A DNA stretch of 64,000 nucleotides from Kordia antarctica (lineage in GTDB: Bacteria > Bacteroidota > Bacteroidia > Flavobacteriales > Flavobacteriaceae): positions 3,439,501 to 3,503,500 of the forward strand of contig NZ_CP019288.1 of the NCBI RefSeq assembly GCF_009901525.1. Direction: 5' to 3'. Positions 1 through 8,098 of this stretch are shown here, one piece after another. The notes under the pieces were generated by a model. That model ran no database searches, had not been told where the DNA came from, and saw only the letters and a program-made list of their open reading frames with translations. The stretch's first letter is position 1. The number at the start of each line of letters is the position of its first letter. Made by a program: the position numbers and the translations under genes.

Positions 1-1674
1 CTGAAAGAACGTTTAGAACGTCAACAAAAAGAATTAGAAAAGAATGAAAAGTTGATGGAAGAATTGAAGAAACTCGCTGAAAAAATAAGCGAAGAAGAAC
101 TTTCTGAAAAACTGGAGCAACTCGCAAAAAAACAACAAAACAGCAAAAAGAATTTACAGCAAATTGTAGAATTGACGAAACGCTTTTATGTAACGAAAAA
201 AGCGGAAAAGATTCAAAAGGAACTTGCTGAACTTGCGAAAGAACAAAAAGAACTTTCAGAAAAAAGTGGTGATGAAAACACCAAAGAGAAGCAAGAAGAG
301 CTCAATAAAAAGTTTGAAGATTTGCAAAAGCAAATGGACGATTTGGACAAAGAAAATGAGGAACTTAAAAAGCCAATTGATTTAGAACGTAAAAAAGAAG
401 AAGAAGAAGACATCAAAAAAGAGCAGGAAGATGCTTCTGATGATTTAGAAGAAAGTGAAAAATCTGAAGCAGAACAACAGAAAAGCGATAAACAAAAAAG
501 CGCCAAAAGCAAACAAAAGAAAGCTGCTCAAAAAATGCAGCGTATGAGTAAAGCGATGCAAAGTTCTATGCAAATGAGTGGCGAAGAAGGCATGAAAGAA
601 GACGCAGAAATGTTGCGCCAAATTTTAGATAATTTGGTTTTATTCTCGTTTGATGAAGAAAAACTAATGAAAGGTTTTCAAGAAATTGACAACACAAATG
701 CGAGTTATGCATCCAAGTTAAAACGTCAACAAGAACTTCGAAAAATGTTTGAACATGTAGATGATAGCTTGTTTGCATTGTCGTTGCGTCAGCCAAAAAT
801 CTCGGAACAAATTAATGGAGAAATTACAGATATCTATTTCAACATTGACAAATCAATGGAGTTATTAGCGGAAAACAATGTATATCGCGGTGTTGGAGCG
901 CAACAATATGCACTAACTGCTACCAATAAACTTGCCGATTTTCTAAGTAGCGCATTGGACAATATGCAACAAAGCATGGGACAAGGTCAAGGACAAGGTT
1001 CTTCTGGAATGGGACAAAGTGGACAAAACCAAGGGCAAGGAAAAGGGTTTCAGTTGCCTGATTTAATTCAGTCGCAAGAAGAATTGAACAAGCAAATGAA
1101 AGAAGGAGCAAAGCAAGAAGGTCAAGGAAAAGATGGAAAAGGCGGTAAGAAAGATGGCAAAGAAGAAGGCGAATCTGGTAAAGGTGGAAAAGACGGTAAA
1201 TCCGGAGAAAATGGTCAACAAGGTGGCGGATCTGGAAGCGGCGATGAAGATTCTTCAGGAAAACTATATGATATTTACAAACAACAACAAGCGTTGCGCG
1301 GTCAATTAGAACAGCAATTAAAAGATAAATACGGCGAGAAAATTGACAATCCACAAGCGAAAGAATTGCTAAAGCAAATGGAGCAAGTTGAAACGGAATT
1401 GCTAGAAAAAGGGTTCAATGATGAAACGATGAAAAAGATGATTGAACTCAAGTATAAATTGCAAAAACTGGATAAAGCTGCCTTCGAACAAGAAAAAGAA
1501 AACAAACGAGAATCTTCCTCAAATCGCAAGGATTTTACCAATACTACAAACGAGAAAATGCCTGATGTTAGACAGTATTTCAATCAAATTGAGATATTAA
1601 ACAGACAAGTATTACCTTTGCGCAATAATTACAAAAAGAAAGTACAAGAGTATTTCAAGAAAAAAGATGATTAG
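1..1674 (+). CDS. DUF4175 family protein, C-terminal part (5' end outside the window)
   Basis: The frame is open from base 1, so the gene starts upstream and only the last 557 codons are visible. The first 190 or so codons are Lys/Glu/Gln-rich and heptad-like, typical of long coiled coils. A Gly/Gln/Lys/Ser low-complexity stretch covers codons 324-417, followed by another charged helical region. Position directly before ybeY and mnmG, and the composition, match the large flavobacterial DUF4175 proteins (about 1,100 residues with N-terminal membrane helices, from family knowledge; those helices are not in this window). Molecular function is unknown. The stop codon region overlaps the ybeY start by 8 bases, so the two are probably co-transcribed. 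The family call rests on context and composition. Confidence 0.75.
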   Translation: MKERLERQQKELEKNEKLMEELKKLAEKISEEELSEKLEQLAKKQQNSKKNLQQIVELTKRFYVTKKAEKIQKELAELAKEQKELSEKSGDENTKEKQEELNKKFEDLQKQMDDLDKENEELKKPIDLERKKEEEEDIKKEQEDASDDLEESEKSEAEQQKSDKQKSAKSKQKKAAQKMQRMSKAMQSSMQMSGEEGMKEDAEMLRQILDNLVLFSFDEEKLMKGFQEIDNTNASYASKLKRQQELRKMFEHVDDSLFALSLRQPKISEQINGEITDIYFNIDKSMELLAENNVYRGVGAQQYALTATNKLADFLSSALDNMQQSMGQGQGQGSSGMGQSGQNQGQGKGFQLPDLIQSQEELNKQMKEGAKQEGQGKDGKGGKKDGKEEGESGKGGKDGKSGENGQQGGGSGSGDEDSSGKLYDIYKQQQALRGQLEQQLKDKYGEKIDNPQAKELLKQMEQVETELLEKGFNDETMKKMIELKYKLQKLDKAAFEQEKENKRESSSNRKDFTNTTNEKMPDVRQYFNQIEILNRQVLPLRNNYKKKVQEYFKKKDD

Positions 1675-2089
1675 TTTTAACTATGAAACCCAATTTGAAC
1701 TTCCAAATGAAGCGCAAATTGAATACTGGATTCGCAAGGTAATTGCATCGGAAAGTAAGCGTGAAGGAGAAATCAATTATATATTTTGTGACGATGCATA
1801 TTTGCACAAACTTAATGTAGAATTCCTCAATCATGATACGTTAACTGATATTATTAGTTTCGATAATACTGTGGGAAACGAATTACACGGAGACATTTTT
1901 ATTTCAGTAGAACGTGTTGCTGAAAATGCGAAAGATTTTGATGTTTTGTTCGATGAAGAACTCAAAAGAGTCATGGTTCACGGTGTATTACATTACTGTG
2001 GATTTAAAGATAAAACTGAAGAAGATCAGGCTGAAATGACAGCAAAGGAAAATGAAAAACTTGAAATGTTCCACGTGGAACAATCGTAA
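1667..2089 (+). CDS. ybeY: Endoribonuclease YbeY, rRNA maturation factor
   Basis: YbeY is a metal-dependent single-strand endoribonuclease acting in 16S rRNA 3' processing and ribosome quality control. The 140-residue length fits the family. The hallmark appears near residue 105 as HGVLHYCGFKD: two of the three metal-binding histidines are present, and the third position of the classic HGxLHxxGYDH motif is occupied by Asp. To my knowledge Bacteroidota members often show this form. The DISFD segment near residue 65 is also conserved. The start overlaps the end of the preceding gene. The last codons, encoding MFHVEQS, coincide with a perfect parS palindrome, so the C-terminal tail is dictated by a DNA site rather than by enzyme function. 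Confidence 0.93.
   Translation: MISFNYETQFELPNEAQIEYWIRKVIASESKREGEINYIFCDDAYLHKLNVEFLNHDTLTDIISFDNTVGNELHGDIFISVERVAENAKDFDVLFDEELKRVMVHGVLHYCGFKDKTEEDQAEMTAKENEKLEMFHVEQS
2067..2082. other. parS-like ParB binding site 1 (inside ybeY 3' end)
   Basis: TGTTCCACGTGGAACA is a perfect 16-bp palindrome. It differs from the consensus parS (TGTTTCACGTGAAACA) only at the symmetric T/C position and equals a variant known from other phyla. It lies within the last codons of ybeY. Two identical copies follow within 3 kb. Confidence 0.85.
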
Positions 2090-2148
2090 ATATCACTTAG
2101 AATACTTTCGAAAATTATATAAAAGTAAAGAAATTCAATCGTTAAGAT

Positions 2149-4020
2149 ATGTTTGAAAATGAATATGATGTAATCGTTGTTGGAGCAGGACATGCAGGTT
2201 CAGAAGCCGCAGCTGCAGCCGCAAACATGGGAAGCTCAACGTTACTTATTACAATGAACTTGCAAAACATTGCGCAAATGTCTTGTAATCCCGCGATGGG
2301 CGGAATTGCCAAAGGACAAATTGTGCGCGAAATTGATGCACTTGGTGGATATAGTGGAATTGTTACCGATGCATCTGCGATTCAATTTAAGATGCTAAAT
2401 AAATCTAAAGGTCCTGCAATGTGGTCGCCAAGAGCGCAAAGTGACCGAATGCGATTTGCAGAAGAATGGCGTTTGAAACTAGAATCAACTGAGAATTTAG
2501 ACTTTTATCAAGAAATGGTAAAAGGCTTAATCATTGAAGGCGGAAAAATTAAAGGTGTAAAAACTTCTTTAGGATTAGAAATAAGATCGAAAACTGTTGT
2601 CTTAACTAACGGAACTTTCCTAAACGGATTGATTCATATTGGAGATAAAAACTTCGGTGGTGGAAGAGCAGGAGAAAGAGCTGCCACAGGAATTACGGAA
2701 GAATTAGTAGCACTTGGGTTTGAATCGGGAAGAATGAAAACAGGAACGCCGCCACGAGTTGATGGACGTTCGTTAGATTATTCCAAGATGATAATTCAAC
2801 CTGGAGATGCAATTCCAGATAAGTTTTCATACTTAAAAGAAAGTAAACCTTTAGTAGAACAACGCGCATGCCACATGACACATACAAGTACTTTGGTGCA
2901 TGATTTATTGCGTGAAGGTTTTGACAGATCGCCAATGTTTAACGGAAGAATTCAATCGGTTGGACCAAGATATTGTCCTTCTATTGAAGATAAAATAAAT
3001 CGTTTTGCTGATAAAGATCGTCATCAATTATTCGTAGAACCAGAAGGTTGGAATACCTGTGAAGTTTATGTAAATGGGTTTTCTACTTCTTTGCCAGAAG
3101 ATGTTCAATTTAAAGCATTGCGTTCTGTGGTAGGATTTGAAAAGGTGAAGTTTTTTAGACCTGGTTATGCAATAGAATACGATTACTTTCCGCCAACACA
3201 ATTAAAGCATACATTAGAAACAAAGTTGGTTAACGGATTGTTTTTTGCAGGACAAATTAACGGAACAACTGGTTATGAAGAAGCAGCTTCTCAAGGATTA
3301 ATGGCTGGAATAAATGCTGCTTTGCAAGTGCAAGAAAGAGATGAATTTATCCTAAAAAGAAACGAAGCATATATTGGAGTTTTGGTTGATGATCTCATCA
3401 CAAAAGGAACTGAAGAACCTTATAGAATGTTTACTTCTCGAGCGGAATATAGAACATTATTGCGCCAAGATAATGCCGATTTTAGGTTAACTCCAGTTGG
3501 ACATAAACTCGGTTTAGCGAGTGAAGAAAGATTAAAAGCGATGGAACATAAGAAGACTTCCTCAGATGCTTTTATCCGATTTTTTCAAGAAACAAGTGTA
3601 AAACCAGAAGAAATTAATCCTGTTTTAGAAGCTAAAGATTCTGCTAAAGTGAAGCAGCAAGATAAGATGTTTAAGATATTTTCGCGTCCCAATATTAGTA
3701 TGGATGATATGAAACAAGTTGCTTCTGTTTCTCAATTTATTGAAGAACATCAATTGGATAAAGACGTCTTAGAACAGACAGAAGTTCAGATAAAATATGC
3801 TGGTTATATTAACAAAGAAAAGGCAAATGCTGATAAATTAAATAACCTCGATCGTGTCAAAATTCCAAAAGATTTTGAGTATGATGGTTTAACGAATTTG
3901 TCTTTAGAAGCACGCCAAAAGTTATCTAAAATACGTCCTGTAAACTTATCGCAAGCATCACGAATTAGTGGCGTTTCTCCAAGTGATATTAGTGTGATGT
4001 TAGTCTATTTGAAGAGATAA
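2149..4020 (+). CDS. mnmG: tRNA uridine-5-carboxymethylaminomethyl modification enzyme MnmG (GidA)
   Basis: MnmG, with MnmE, installs the cmnm5 group on U34 of several tRNAs using FAD, NADH and methylene-tetrahydrofolate. The 623 residues match the usual length of about 630. Visible are the FAD-binding GAGHAG at residues 13-18, the CNPAMGGIAKG segment with Cys46, the signature GGRAGERAATGI from about residue 173, the conserved Cys276 in YCPSIEDK, and the second signature GLFFAGQINGTTGYEEA near residue 365. The start 59 bases after ybeY is supported by the immediate Rossmann strand. In many bacteria gidA lies near oriC; here parS sites before and after the gene fit that. Confidence 0.97.
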   Translation: MFENEYDVIVVGAGHAGSEAAAAAANMGSSTLLITMNLQNIAQMSCNPAMGGIAKGQIVREIDALGGYSGIVTDASAIQFKMLNKSKGPAMWSPRAQSDRMRFAEEWRLKLESTENLDFYQEMVKGLIIEGGKIKGVKTSLGLEIRSKTVVLTNGTFLNGLIHIGDKNFGGGRAGERAATGITEELVALGFESGRMKTGTPPRVDGRSLDYSKMIIQPGDAIPDKFSYLKESKPLVEQRACHMTHTSTLVHDLLREGFDRSPMFNGRIQSVGPRYCPSIEDKINRFADKDRHQLFVEPEGWNTCEVYVNGFSTSLPEDVQFKALRSVVGFEKVKFFRPGYAIEYDYFPPTQLKHTLETKLVNGLFFAGQINGTTGYEEAASQGLMAGINAALQVQERDEFILKRNEAYIGVLVDDLITKGTEEPYRMFTSRAEYRTLLRQDNADFRLTPVGHKLGLASEERLKAMEHKKTSSDAFIRFFQETSVKPEEINPVLEAKDSAKVKQQDKMFKIFSRPNISMDDMKQVASVSQFIEEHQLDKDVLEQTEVQIKYAGYINKEKANADKLNNLDRVKIPKDFEYDGLTNLSLEARQKLSKIRPVNLSQASRISGVSPSDISVMLVYLKR

Positions 4021-4029
4021 ATTACTAAG

Positions 4030-4045
4030 TGTTCCACGTGGAACA
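4030..4045. other. parS-like ParB binding site 2 (mnmG / GNAT intergenic)
   Basis: A second perfect TGTTCCACGTGGAACA palindrome, 9 bases after the mnmG stop and 8 bases before the next start codon. It occupies nearly the whole 33-base gap between the two genes. Confidence 0.85.
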
Positions 4046-4053
4046 ATCTACAT

Positions 4054-4881
4054 ATGAAAATACAATCATTAGAAAACACGCCTGTTGAAGAGATCATAAA
4101 GACCTTGAATCTGGCGTTTTCTGATTATTTAATCCCTATCAATTTTACGCTCGATTATGTGAACGAACGCTGGACAGCTTCCGGCGTAGATTACAGTTTG
4201 TCGTTTGGTGTTTTTGACAATGAGAAATTAGTCGGGTTCATCATTCATGCGATAAATAGGTATGGAGATTCGAAAGTCGCGTTTAACGCTTCTACAGGAA
4301 TTATTCCGACACATCGTAGAAAAGGCCTGTTGACGAAATTATATTCAACCGCGATTCCAACGTTAAAAGAAAATGGAATTCAAGTAAGCACATTGGAAGT
4401 AATTACAGAAAATGAACGCGCCATTTTAGCATATCAAAAAGTAGGTTTCAAAATTGATCGTCAATATAAATTATACAAATTCAATTGGGAACAAAAAGAA
4501 ATTGAATCGGAACTCGAAGTTGAAATGAATGCTGATTTCGATTTTGAAACATTCGAACATTTACAAAACTATTTTCCTTCATTAGAAAATCAAAATCATT
4601 GTTTGGAAAAGCTTAAAAAAAGTTTAGTTTCGATTTCAATTTTTGATAAAAAAGAAATCGTTGCATATTTAATTTTTCATAAAACTTCAAATAGAATTCA
4701 TCGATTAGGTGTAAAAGAAAATGATTGGAATAGTTTTGGTGAAATTTTATTTTCAGGGTTGGCATCAGGAAATTATAATATTATAAATATTGACACTAAT
4801 AATAATAATATTCACAGTTTTTTCAAAAAGATGAAGTTCGAAAATTACATTGATCAATATGATATGAGTCTGGAATTTTGA
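4054..4881 (+). CDS. GNAT family N-acetyltransferase
   Basis: A 275-residue protein whose N-terminal half is a GNAT fold: the acetyl-CoA pyrophosphate loop appears as PTHRRKGLL at about residues 85-93, followed by a helix and then ENERAILAYQKVGF at about residues 120-135, the usual end of the fold. The C-terminal half from about residue 150 is more diverged and may be a second, degenerate acetyltransferase domain, since it ends in a similar FFKKMKFE segment. The substrate cannot be told from sequence. It follows mnmG by 33 bases containing a parS site and is probably read through from upstream. Confidence 0.8.
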   Translation: MKIQSLENTPVEEIIKTLNLAFSDYLIPINFTLDYVNERWTASGVDYSLSFGVFDNEKLVGFIIHAINRYGDSKVAFNASTGIIPTHRRKGLLTKLYSTAIPTLKENGIQVSTLEVITENERAILAYQKVGFKIDRQYKLYKFNWEQKEIESELEVEMNADFDFETFEHLQNYFPSLENQNHCLEKLKKSLVSISIFDKKEIVAYLIFHKTSNRIHRLGVKENDWNSFGEILFSGLASGNYNIINIDTNNNNIHSFFKKMKFENYIDQYDMSLEF

Positions 4882-5066
4882 ATTATAAATGATGAATTAT
4901 AAATTTTGTTTGTTGAATAATTATTAAATAGAATTTTACAGAATAGAGGATTTGAATAACAATTATCAAATCGTTTTAGATTATTAAATAATCAACTTTG
5001 AACCTAAAACTTTAAACCTTGAATTTTATAAGTTAATTTGAGATTGACGATATATAAAACATCAAT

Positions 5067-5082
5067 TGTTCCACGTGGAACA
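5067..5082. other. parS-like ParB binding site 3 (upstream of the methyltransferase)
   Basis: The third perfect TGTTCCACGTGGAACA, 29 bases before the next start codon, in an AT-rich 230-base gap. Spacings between the three sites are 1,963 and 1,037 bp. I found no other perfect copy in the remaining 59 kb. Confidence 0.85.
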
Positions 5083-5111
5083 ATTCAATAAAAAAATAGA
5101 AGCAATAAAAA

Positions 5112-5954
5112 ATGGATAACATTACGGTAAAAGATCATTCTGTTTCTGGTGAAGAATTTCAGCTTGTGTTTGACGACGTTTTGGAAATGTACAAAACCGA
5201 ACCGCAACCAAGTTTGGACAAATTACCTTCCTATTACCAAAGCGAAGATTATATTTCACATACCGATACGAAGCGGAATTTATTCGAAAAAATATACCAT
5301 TGGGTTCGTACATATATGCTTTCTAAAAAAATGGCGTTGGTAGATTTGCATACGAATAGTGATGGAAAAAAAGTGCTAGATATTGGTTGCGGAACTGGAG
5401 ACTTTTTGGCAATGGCTCAAAAATACAACTGGAATATTTCTGGTGTTGAACCTGACGCTGAAGCTCGGAAAATTGCTTCTGAGAAAACATCAATCGAGAT
5501 TCATGACAACAATTGGCTTTCCAAAATTTCCGACGATAGTTTTGATGCAATTACCATGTGGCATGTGTTAGAACATGTTCCTAACTTAGAGGAACAAATT
5601 GCGATGCTGAAACGAATTGTAAAACCAACTGGAAGTATTTTCATTGCCGTTCCAAATTTTAAAAGTCATGATGCAACTCATTACAAAGAACTTTGGGCAG
5701 CGTTTGATGTGCCGAGACACCTTTGGCATTTCTCACAAAAATCTATCACAGAACTATTTTCAAAGGAAAACATGAAAGTAGTAAAAATCTTACCAATGAA
5801 ATTTGATGCGTATTATGTGAGTTTACTTTCTGAAAAACACAAAACCGGAAAGATGAATCCTGTAAAAGCATTTTATAGAGGATTTGTCTCAAATTTTAAA
5901 GCGATGAATAGTTCGGAGTATTCTTCATTGATTTACGTAATCAAGAACGACTAA
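5112..5954 (+). CDS. Class I SAM-dependent methyltransferase
   Basis: The 280-residue protein has the SAM-binding motif I VLDIGCGTGDFL at residues 88-99 and a post-motif II/III block with DAITMWHVLEHVPN near residue 145, typical of the methyltransferase-11 type. About 80 residues precede the SAM domain and carry YYQSEDYISH, a feature shared with the Bacteroidota group whose members modify small molecules or cell-surface lipids and sugars. The exact substrate is unknown. It is preceded by parS site 3, and the 304-base gap downstream separates it from the OmpH-like gene. Confidence 0.85.
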   Translation: MDNITVKDHSVSGEEFQLVFDDVLEMYKTEPQPSLDKLPSYYQSEDYISHTDTKRNLFEKIYHWVRTYMLSKKMALVDLHTNSDGKKVLDIGCGTGDFLAMAQKYNWNISGVEPDAEARKIASEKTSIEIHDNNWLSKISDDSFDAITMWHVLEHVPNLEEQIAMLKRIVKPTGSIFIAVPNFKSHDATHYKELWAAFDVPRHLWHFSQKSITELFSKENMKVVKILPMKFDAYYVSLLSEKHKTGKMNPVKAFYRGFVSNFKAMNSSEYSSLIYVIKND

Positions 5955-6143
5955 AAACGCAATTAGAGCTACTTTAAGCATATTTCATCACTGAAACTAT
6001 ATAATGTGCTGACTTTTATTAGAAATGGTTTTAAACACCTAAAAAAACAGATGTATTTTAATTAGTATTATTTATAGTTTCAATAATTAACATAAATATT
6101 ATTTATAGTTTTGATTTTGTGGAAATTCATTCAATATTCACAA

Positions 6144-6173
6144 TTTGTTATTTCAACTTTATTTCTATTTTTG
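6144..6173 (+). promoter_or_regulatory. Promoter for the OmpH-like gene (TTTG - 18 bp - TATTTTTG)
   Basis: TTTG at 6144-6147 and TATTTTTG at 6166-6173 fit the Bacteroidota primary sigma consensus (TTTG, about 19 bp, TAnnTTTG). Transcription would start near 6180. Confidence 0.6.
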
Positions 6174-6178
6174 CGCCA

Positions 6179-6241
6179 ATGAAAATGATAGAAAACGGAA
6201 TGATGTCGTTTTATCAATTTTTCAAAATAAATAGATACTAA
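6179..6241 (+). CDS. Possible 20-residue leader peptide upstream of the OmpH-like gene
   Basis: An ATG at 6179 opens a 20-codon frame (MKMIENGMMSFYQFFKINRY) ending with TAA, 17 bases before the next gene. The -7 box ends at 6173, so a transcript would begin at or next to this ATG and the peptide would be translated from an almost leaderless mRNA. It contains four Met and several aromatic codons. Nothing else argues for function, and it may be chance in a 5' untranslated region. Confidence 0.25.
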   Translation: MKMIENGMMSFYQFFKINRY

Positions 6242-6258
6242 TTTAAAAACTCATACAC

Positions 6259-6780
6259 ATGAAAAAATTAATCGTTTTGGCAATTGCCGCACTCGGATTG
6301 TATTCTTGTCAGGAATCTGCAAAAATTGCTTTTGTTGACAATTCTGAATTAATCAACGAATACCAAGAGAAAAAAGATTTAGAAGGAAAGTTTACTACAA
6401 TTATTGACGGTTTCAATAAAAGAAAAGACAGCATGCAACAAATGTTTAATCTTGAATTGAAACAAGCGCAAGAAACTGCTGCAAAAGCTTCTCCAAAAAA
6501 ACAACAAGAATTATCGGTTAAAATTCAACAATTGGGTGAACGTTTGGATCAGCAAATCAAAATTGAGCAAAATCGTATTTCTGAAGAGAGCAGAACGCAA
6601 AATGATTCTTTGGTAAGCAGCGTGAAAAAATTTGTTGCCGAATACGGAGAAACAAATGGATACGATTATATTTTAGGTAAAAATGAATTTACAGGAAATA
6701 TGTATTACGGAAAAGAAAAGCATGATATTACGAAAGCTGTTTTAGAAGCGTTGAATAAAAAGTACGCAGATAAAAAGTAA
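6259..6780 (+). CDS. OmpH/Skp family periplasmic chaperone-like lipoprotein
   Basis: The N-terminus is a lipoprotein signal: Lys-Lys, a hydrophobic core and the lipobox LYSC with Cys17. The mature part begins KIAFVDNSELINEY, the short beta strand that opens OmpH/Skp proteins, followed by a long Gln/Lys/Glu-rich coiled coil (about residues 45-125) and a C-terminal GYDYILGKNE segment typical of the family. Length 173 fits Skp-like proteins (160-180). Skp holds unfolded outer-membrane proteins; a lipid-anchored form would act at a membrane face. It has its own promoter and a terminator 24 bases after the stop, so it is monocistronic. Confidence 0.85.
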   Translation: MKKLIVLAIAALGLYSCQESAKIAFVDNSELINEYQEKKDLEGKFTTIIDGFNKRKDSMQQMFNLELKQAQETAAKASPKKQQELSVKIQQLGERLDQQIKIEQNRISEESRTQNDSLVSSVKKFVAEYGETNGYDYILGKNEFTGNMYYGKEKHDITKAVLEALNKKYADKK

Positions 6781-6803
6781 TTCGTTTTACATTATAAATA
6801 GTT

Positions 6804-6835
6804 AAAGGCTTCCATTGCGGAAGTCTTTTTGTTTT
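6804..6835 (+). terminator. Intrinsic terminator after the OmpH-like gene
   Basis: Stem AAAGGCTTCC / GGAAGTCTTT with a 5-base loop (one G-T pair), followed by a T-rich run. It is shared with, or close to, the end of the convergent nucleotidyltransferase gene. Confidence 0.8.
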
Positions 6836-6853
6836 TGTGAAACTGAAATTTTG

Positions 6854-7549
6854 TTATAATTCGAGTATTTTTTGAAGCTTATCAATAATTAATTCTCTTC
6901 GGTCTTTCGCTGTATAAGGATTTATATGACACTCTATAATTTCATTTCTGGAAGAATGAAATAGTATATGTTCACTCATTTCTTTCAAAAATACTTGAAC
7001 GTCTTCTTCTGCATTTTTCACATCTTTAAGTAAGTCAATATTATTGTCAATTATATGGATTATATCTTCAAAGTCATGACTTGTTCTATGATCTTTTCCT
7101 CTGCCTTTAAATGCTTCCCATTTTGTAGCTAGAAATAAACTAACGGGTAAAATGTGAATCTCTGCATTGCCAATTTTAACTGGATACGCTTTTTCAAAAC
7201 CAGGTTTTAACCAACTATTTGTTGGCCCAAGAGCAGTTTGTTCCCACGGAATAAAATCAATCAGTATTTTATCATACGTATAACGATATATTACAGTTTC
7301 AGTTTGTGCTGGATAAATCTTTTTAGTAGCTAATTTTTCTCTCAGTTCTTCCATTTGAGAATACGTACTTATTTGAACAGAAATGTCAATATCTTTAGTT
7401 GGTCTTGGTTGTTCTGCACTTTCATCTGTAACATACAAACTCACTACAGCGCCGCCAACATAAATAACTTCTTTATTAAGTTCTCCTAATGCTAAAGCAA
7501 CTTTTTCAACTACTTTTAAGTTTATTATTTGATTTTTAAGCATGCTCAA
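6854..7549 (-). CDS. AbiEii-like nucleotidyltransferase, putative toxin
   Basis: The 231-residue protein has the nucleotidyltransferase beta-fold signature: VGGAVVSLYV (Gly32-Gly33) followed by KDIDISV with Asp53 and Asp55, and a likely third acidic residue Asp98 in ILIDFIPWE. A later block, ATKWEAF with Lys143 and then SHDFEDI around residue 160, matches the K...(R/K)DxxD pattern of AbiEii/AbiGii-type (DUF1814-related) enzymes. Known AbiEii toxins modify tRNA or other targets and are held in check by a winged-HTH partner. Here the gene starts inside the end of such an HTH gene (14-base overlap), so the two are translationally coupled. Toxicity is inference from family and layout. Confidence 0.7.
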   Translation of the reverse strand: MSMLKNQIINLKVVEKVALALGELNKEVIYVGGAVVSLYVTDESAEQPRPTKDIDISVQISTYSQMEELREKLATKKIYPAQTETVIYRYTYDKILIDFIPWEQTALGPTNSWLKPGFEKAYPVKIGNAEIHILPVSLFLATKWEAFKGRGKDHRTSHDFEDIIHIIDNNIDLLKDVKNAEEDVQVFLKEMSEHILFHSSRNEIIECHINPYTAKDRRELIIDKLQKILEL

Positions 7550-8054
7550 TTCTTTCTTTTAATAAATTAAAAGCAATAGTTTGCTCCCTAACTTTTCCAA
7601 TTCTTATAGCGTCTGTTAAAGCCATTAATTCGTAATATTTTTTGTCTTTTAGACAAGCTTCAGGTGTTTTTGGATGAAGCGGCTCAATGACCTGACCTCT
7701 TATTTTTCCTTGTCCATAAGCCCAAACAAATCGGTCAACACTTACAATTTCATTATTCAATGGACTTGCAGAAATAGAAGTGCCAATACCTCTAACCATT
7801 GCGCCTGGACGTTGTGGATACACATATCGTAACCCAGATTTCAGAAAATCTAAAAGTGCTAACTTATGAAGTGTTTTTTTATCACTACTAATTAAACCTC
7901 CAATTACTGATCGGTTTATACTTTCGCTTATTTCGCTAGAACTAATATGAAGTTCATACGCCAAGTCTTTCATGTACCATTTTTCTTGTCCTTTACTTGC
8001 AATTTTGAGAAGAATAGCAATGTCGTGAGGACGCATACCATTATGCTGTTTCAT
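7536..8054 (-). CDS. Small winged-HTH protein, putative antitoxin and autorepressor
   Basis: I place the start at ATG 8054 (172 residues). A longer TTG-started reading from 8078 would begin inside the promoter -7 box, so I reject it. The N-terminal 70 residues form a MarR/winged-HTH-like fold (WYMKDLAYELHISSSEISESINR, quoted in part as LAYELHISSSEIS, recognition helix following). The remaining 100 residues are of unknown fold and contain YVYPQRPGAMVRGIGT and an MALTDAIRIGKVRE helix. It precedes and overlaps the nucleotidyltransferase gene, as AbiEi precedes AbiEii. A 26-bp palindrome covers the region just upstream of its promoter. Function as antitoxin and repressor is inferred from this layout. 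Confidence 0.65.
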   Translation of the reverse strand: MKQHNGMRPHDIAILLKIASKGQEKWYMKDLAYELHISSSEISESINRSVIGGLISSDKKTLHKLALLDFLKSGLRYVYPQRPGAMVRGIGTSISASPLNNEIVSVDRFVWAYGQGKIRGQVIEPLHPKTPEACLKDKKYYELMALTDAIRIGKVREQTIAFNLLKERIEHA

Positions 8055-8075
8055 AACTTGAATCTTTATTCTTAT

Positions 8076-8083
8076 CAAAGATA
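8076..8083 (-). promoter_or_regulatory. -7 box (TATCTTTG) of the HTH-nucleotidyltransferase operon
   Basis: On the minus strand TATCTTTG matches TAnnTTTG exactly. Transcription would begin near 8069, about 15 bases before the ATG at 8054. Confidence 0.5.
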
Positions 8084-8098
8084 CAAATAATTATTTGC

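Larger units (their letters stand above)
5955..6258. other. 304-base intergenic region: direct repeat, promoter, short leader ORF
   Basis: This AT-rich gap holds two copies of TATTATTTATAGTTT (6066-6080 and 6097-6111, 31 bp apart) just upstream of a good Bacteroidota promoter, and then a 20-codon open frame. The paired repeats lie where an activator or repressor dimer could bind. I see no RNA gene. Confidence 0.45.

Noticed and set aside
8055-8078. TTG start at 8078 for the winged-HTH gene
   Set aside because: The codon lies inside the -7 box TATCTTTG, so it would be upstream of the transcript start. ATG 8054 is preferred.
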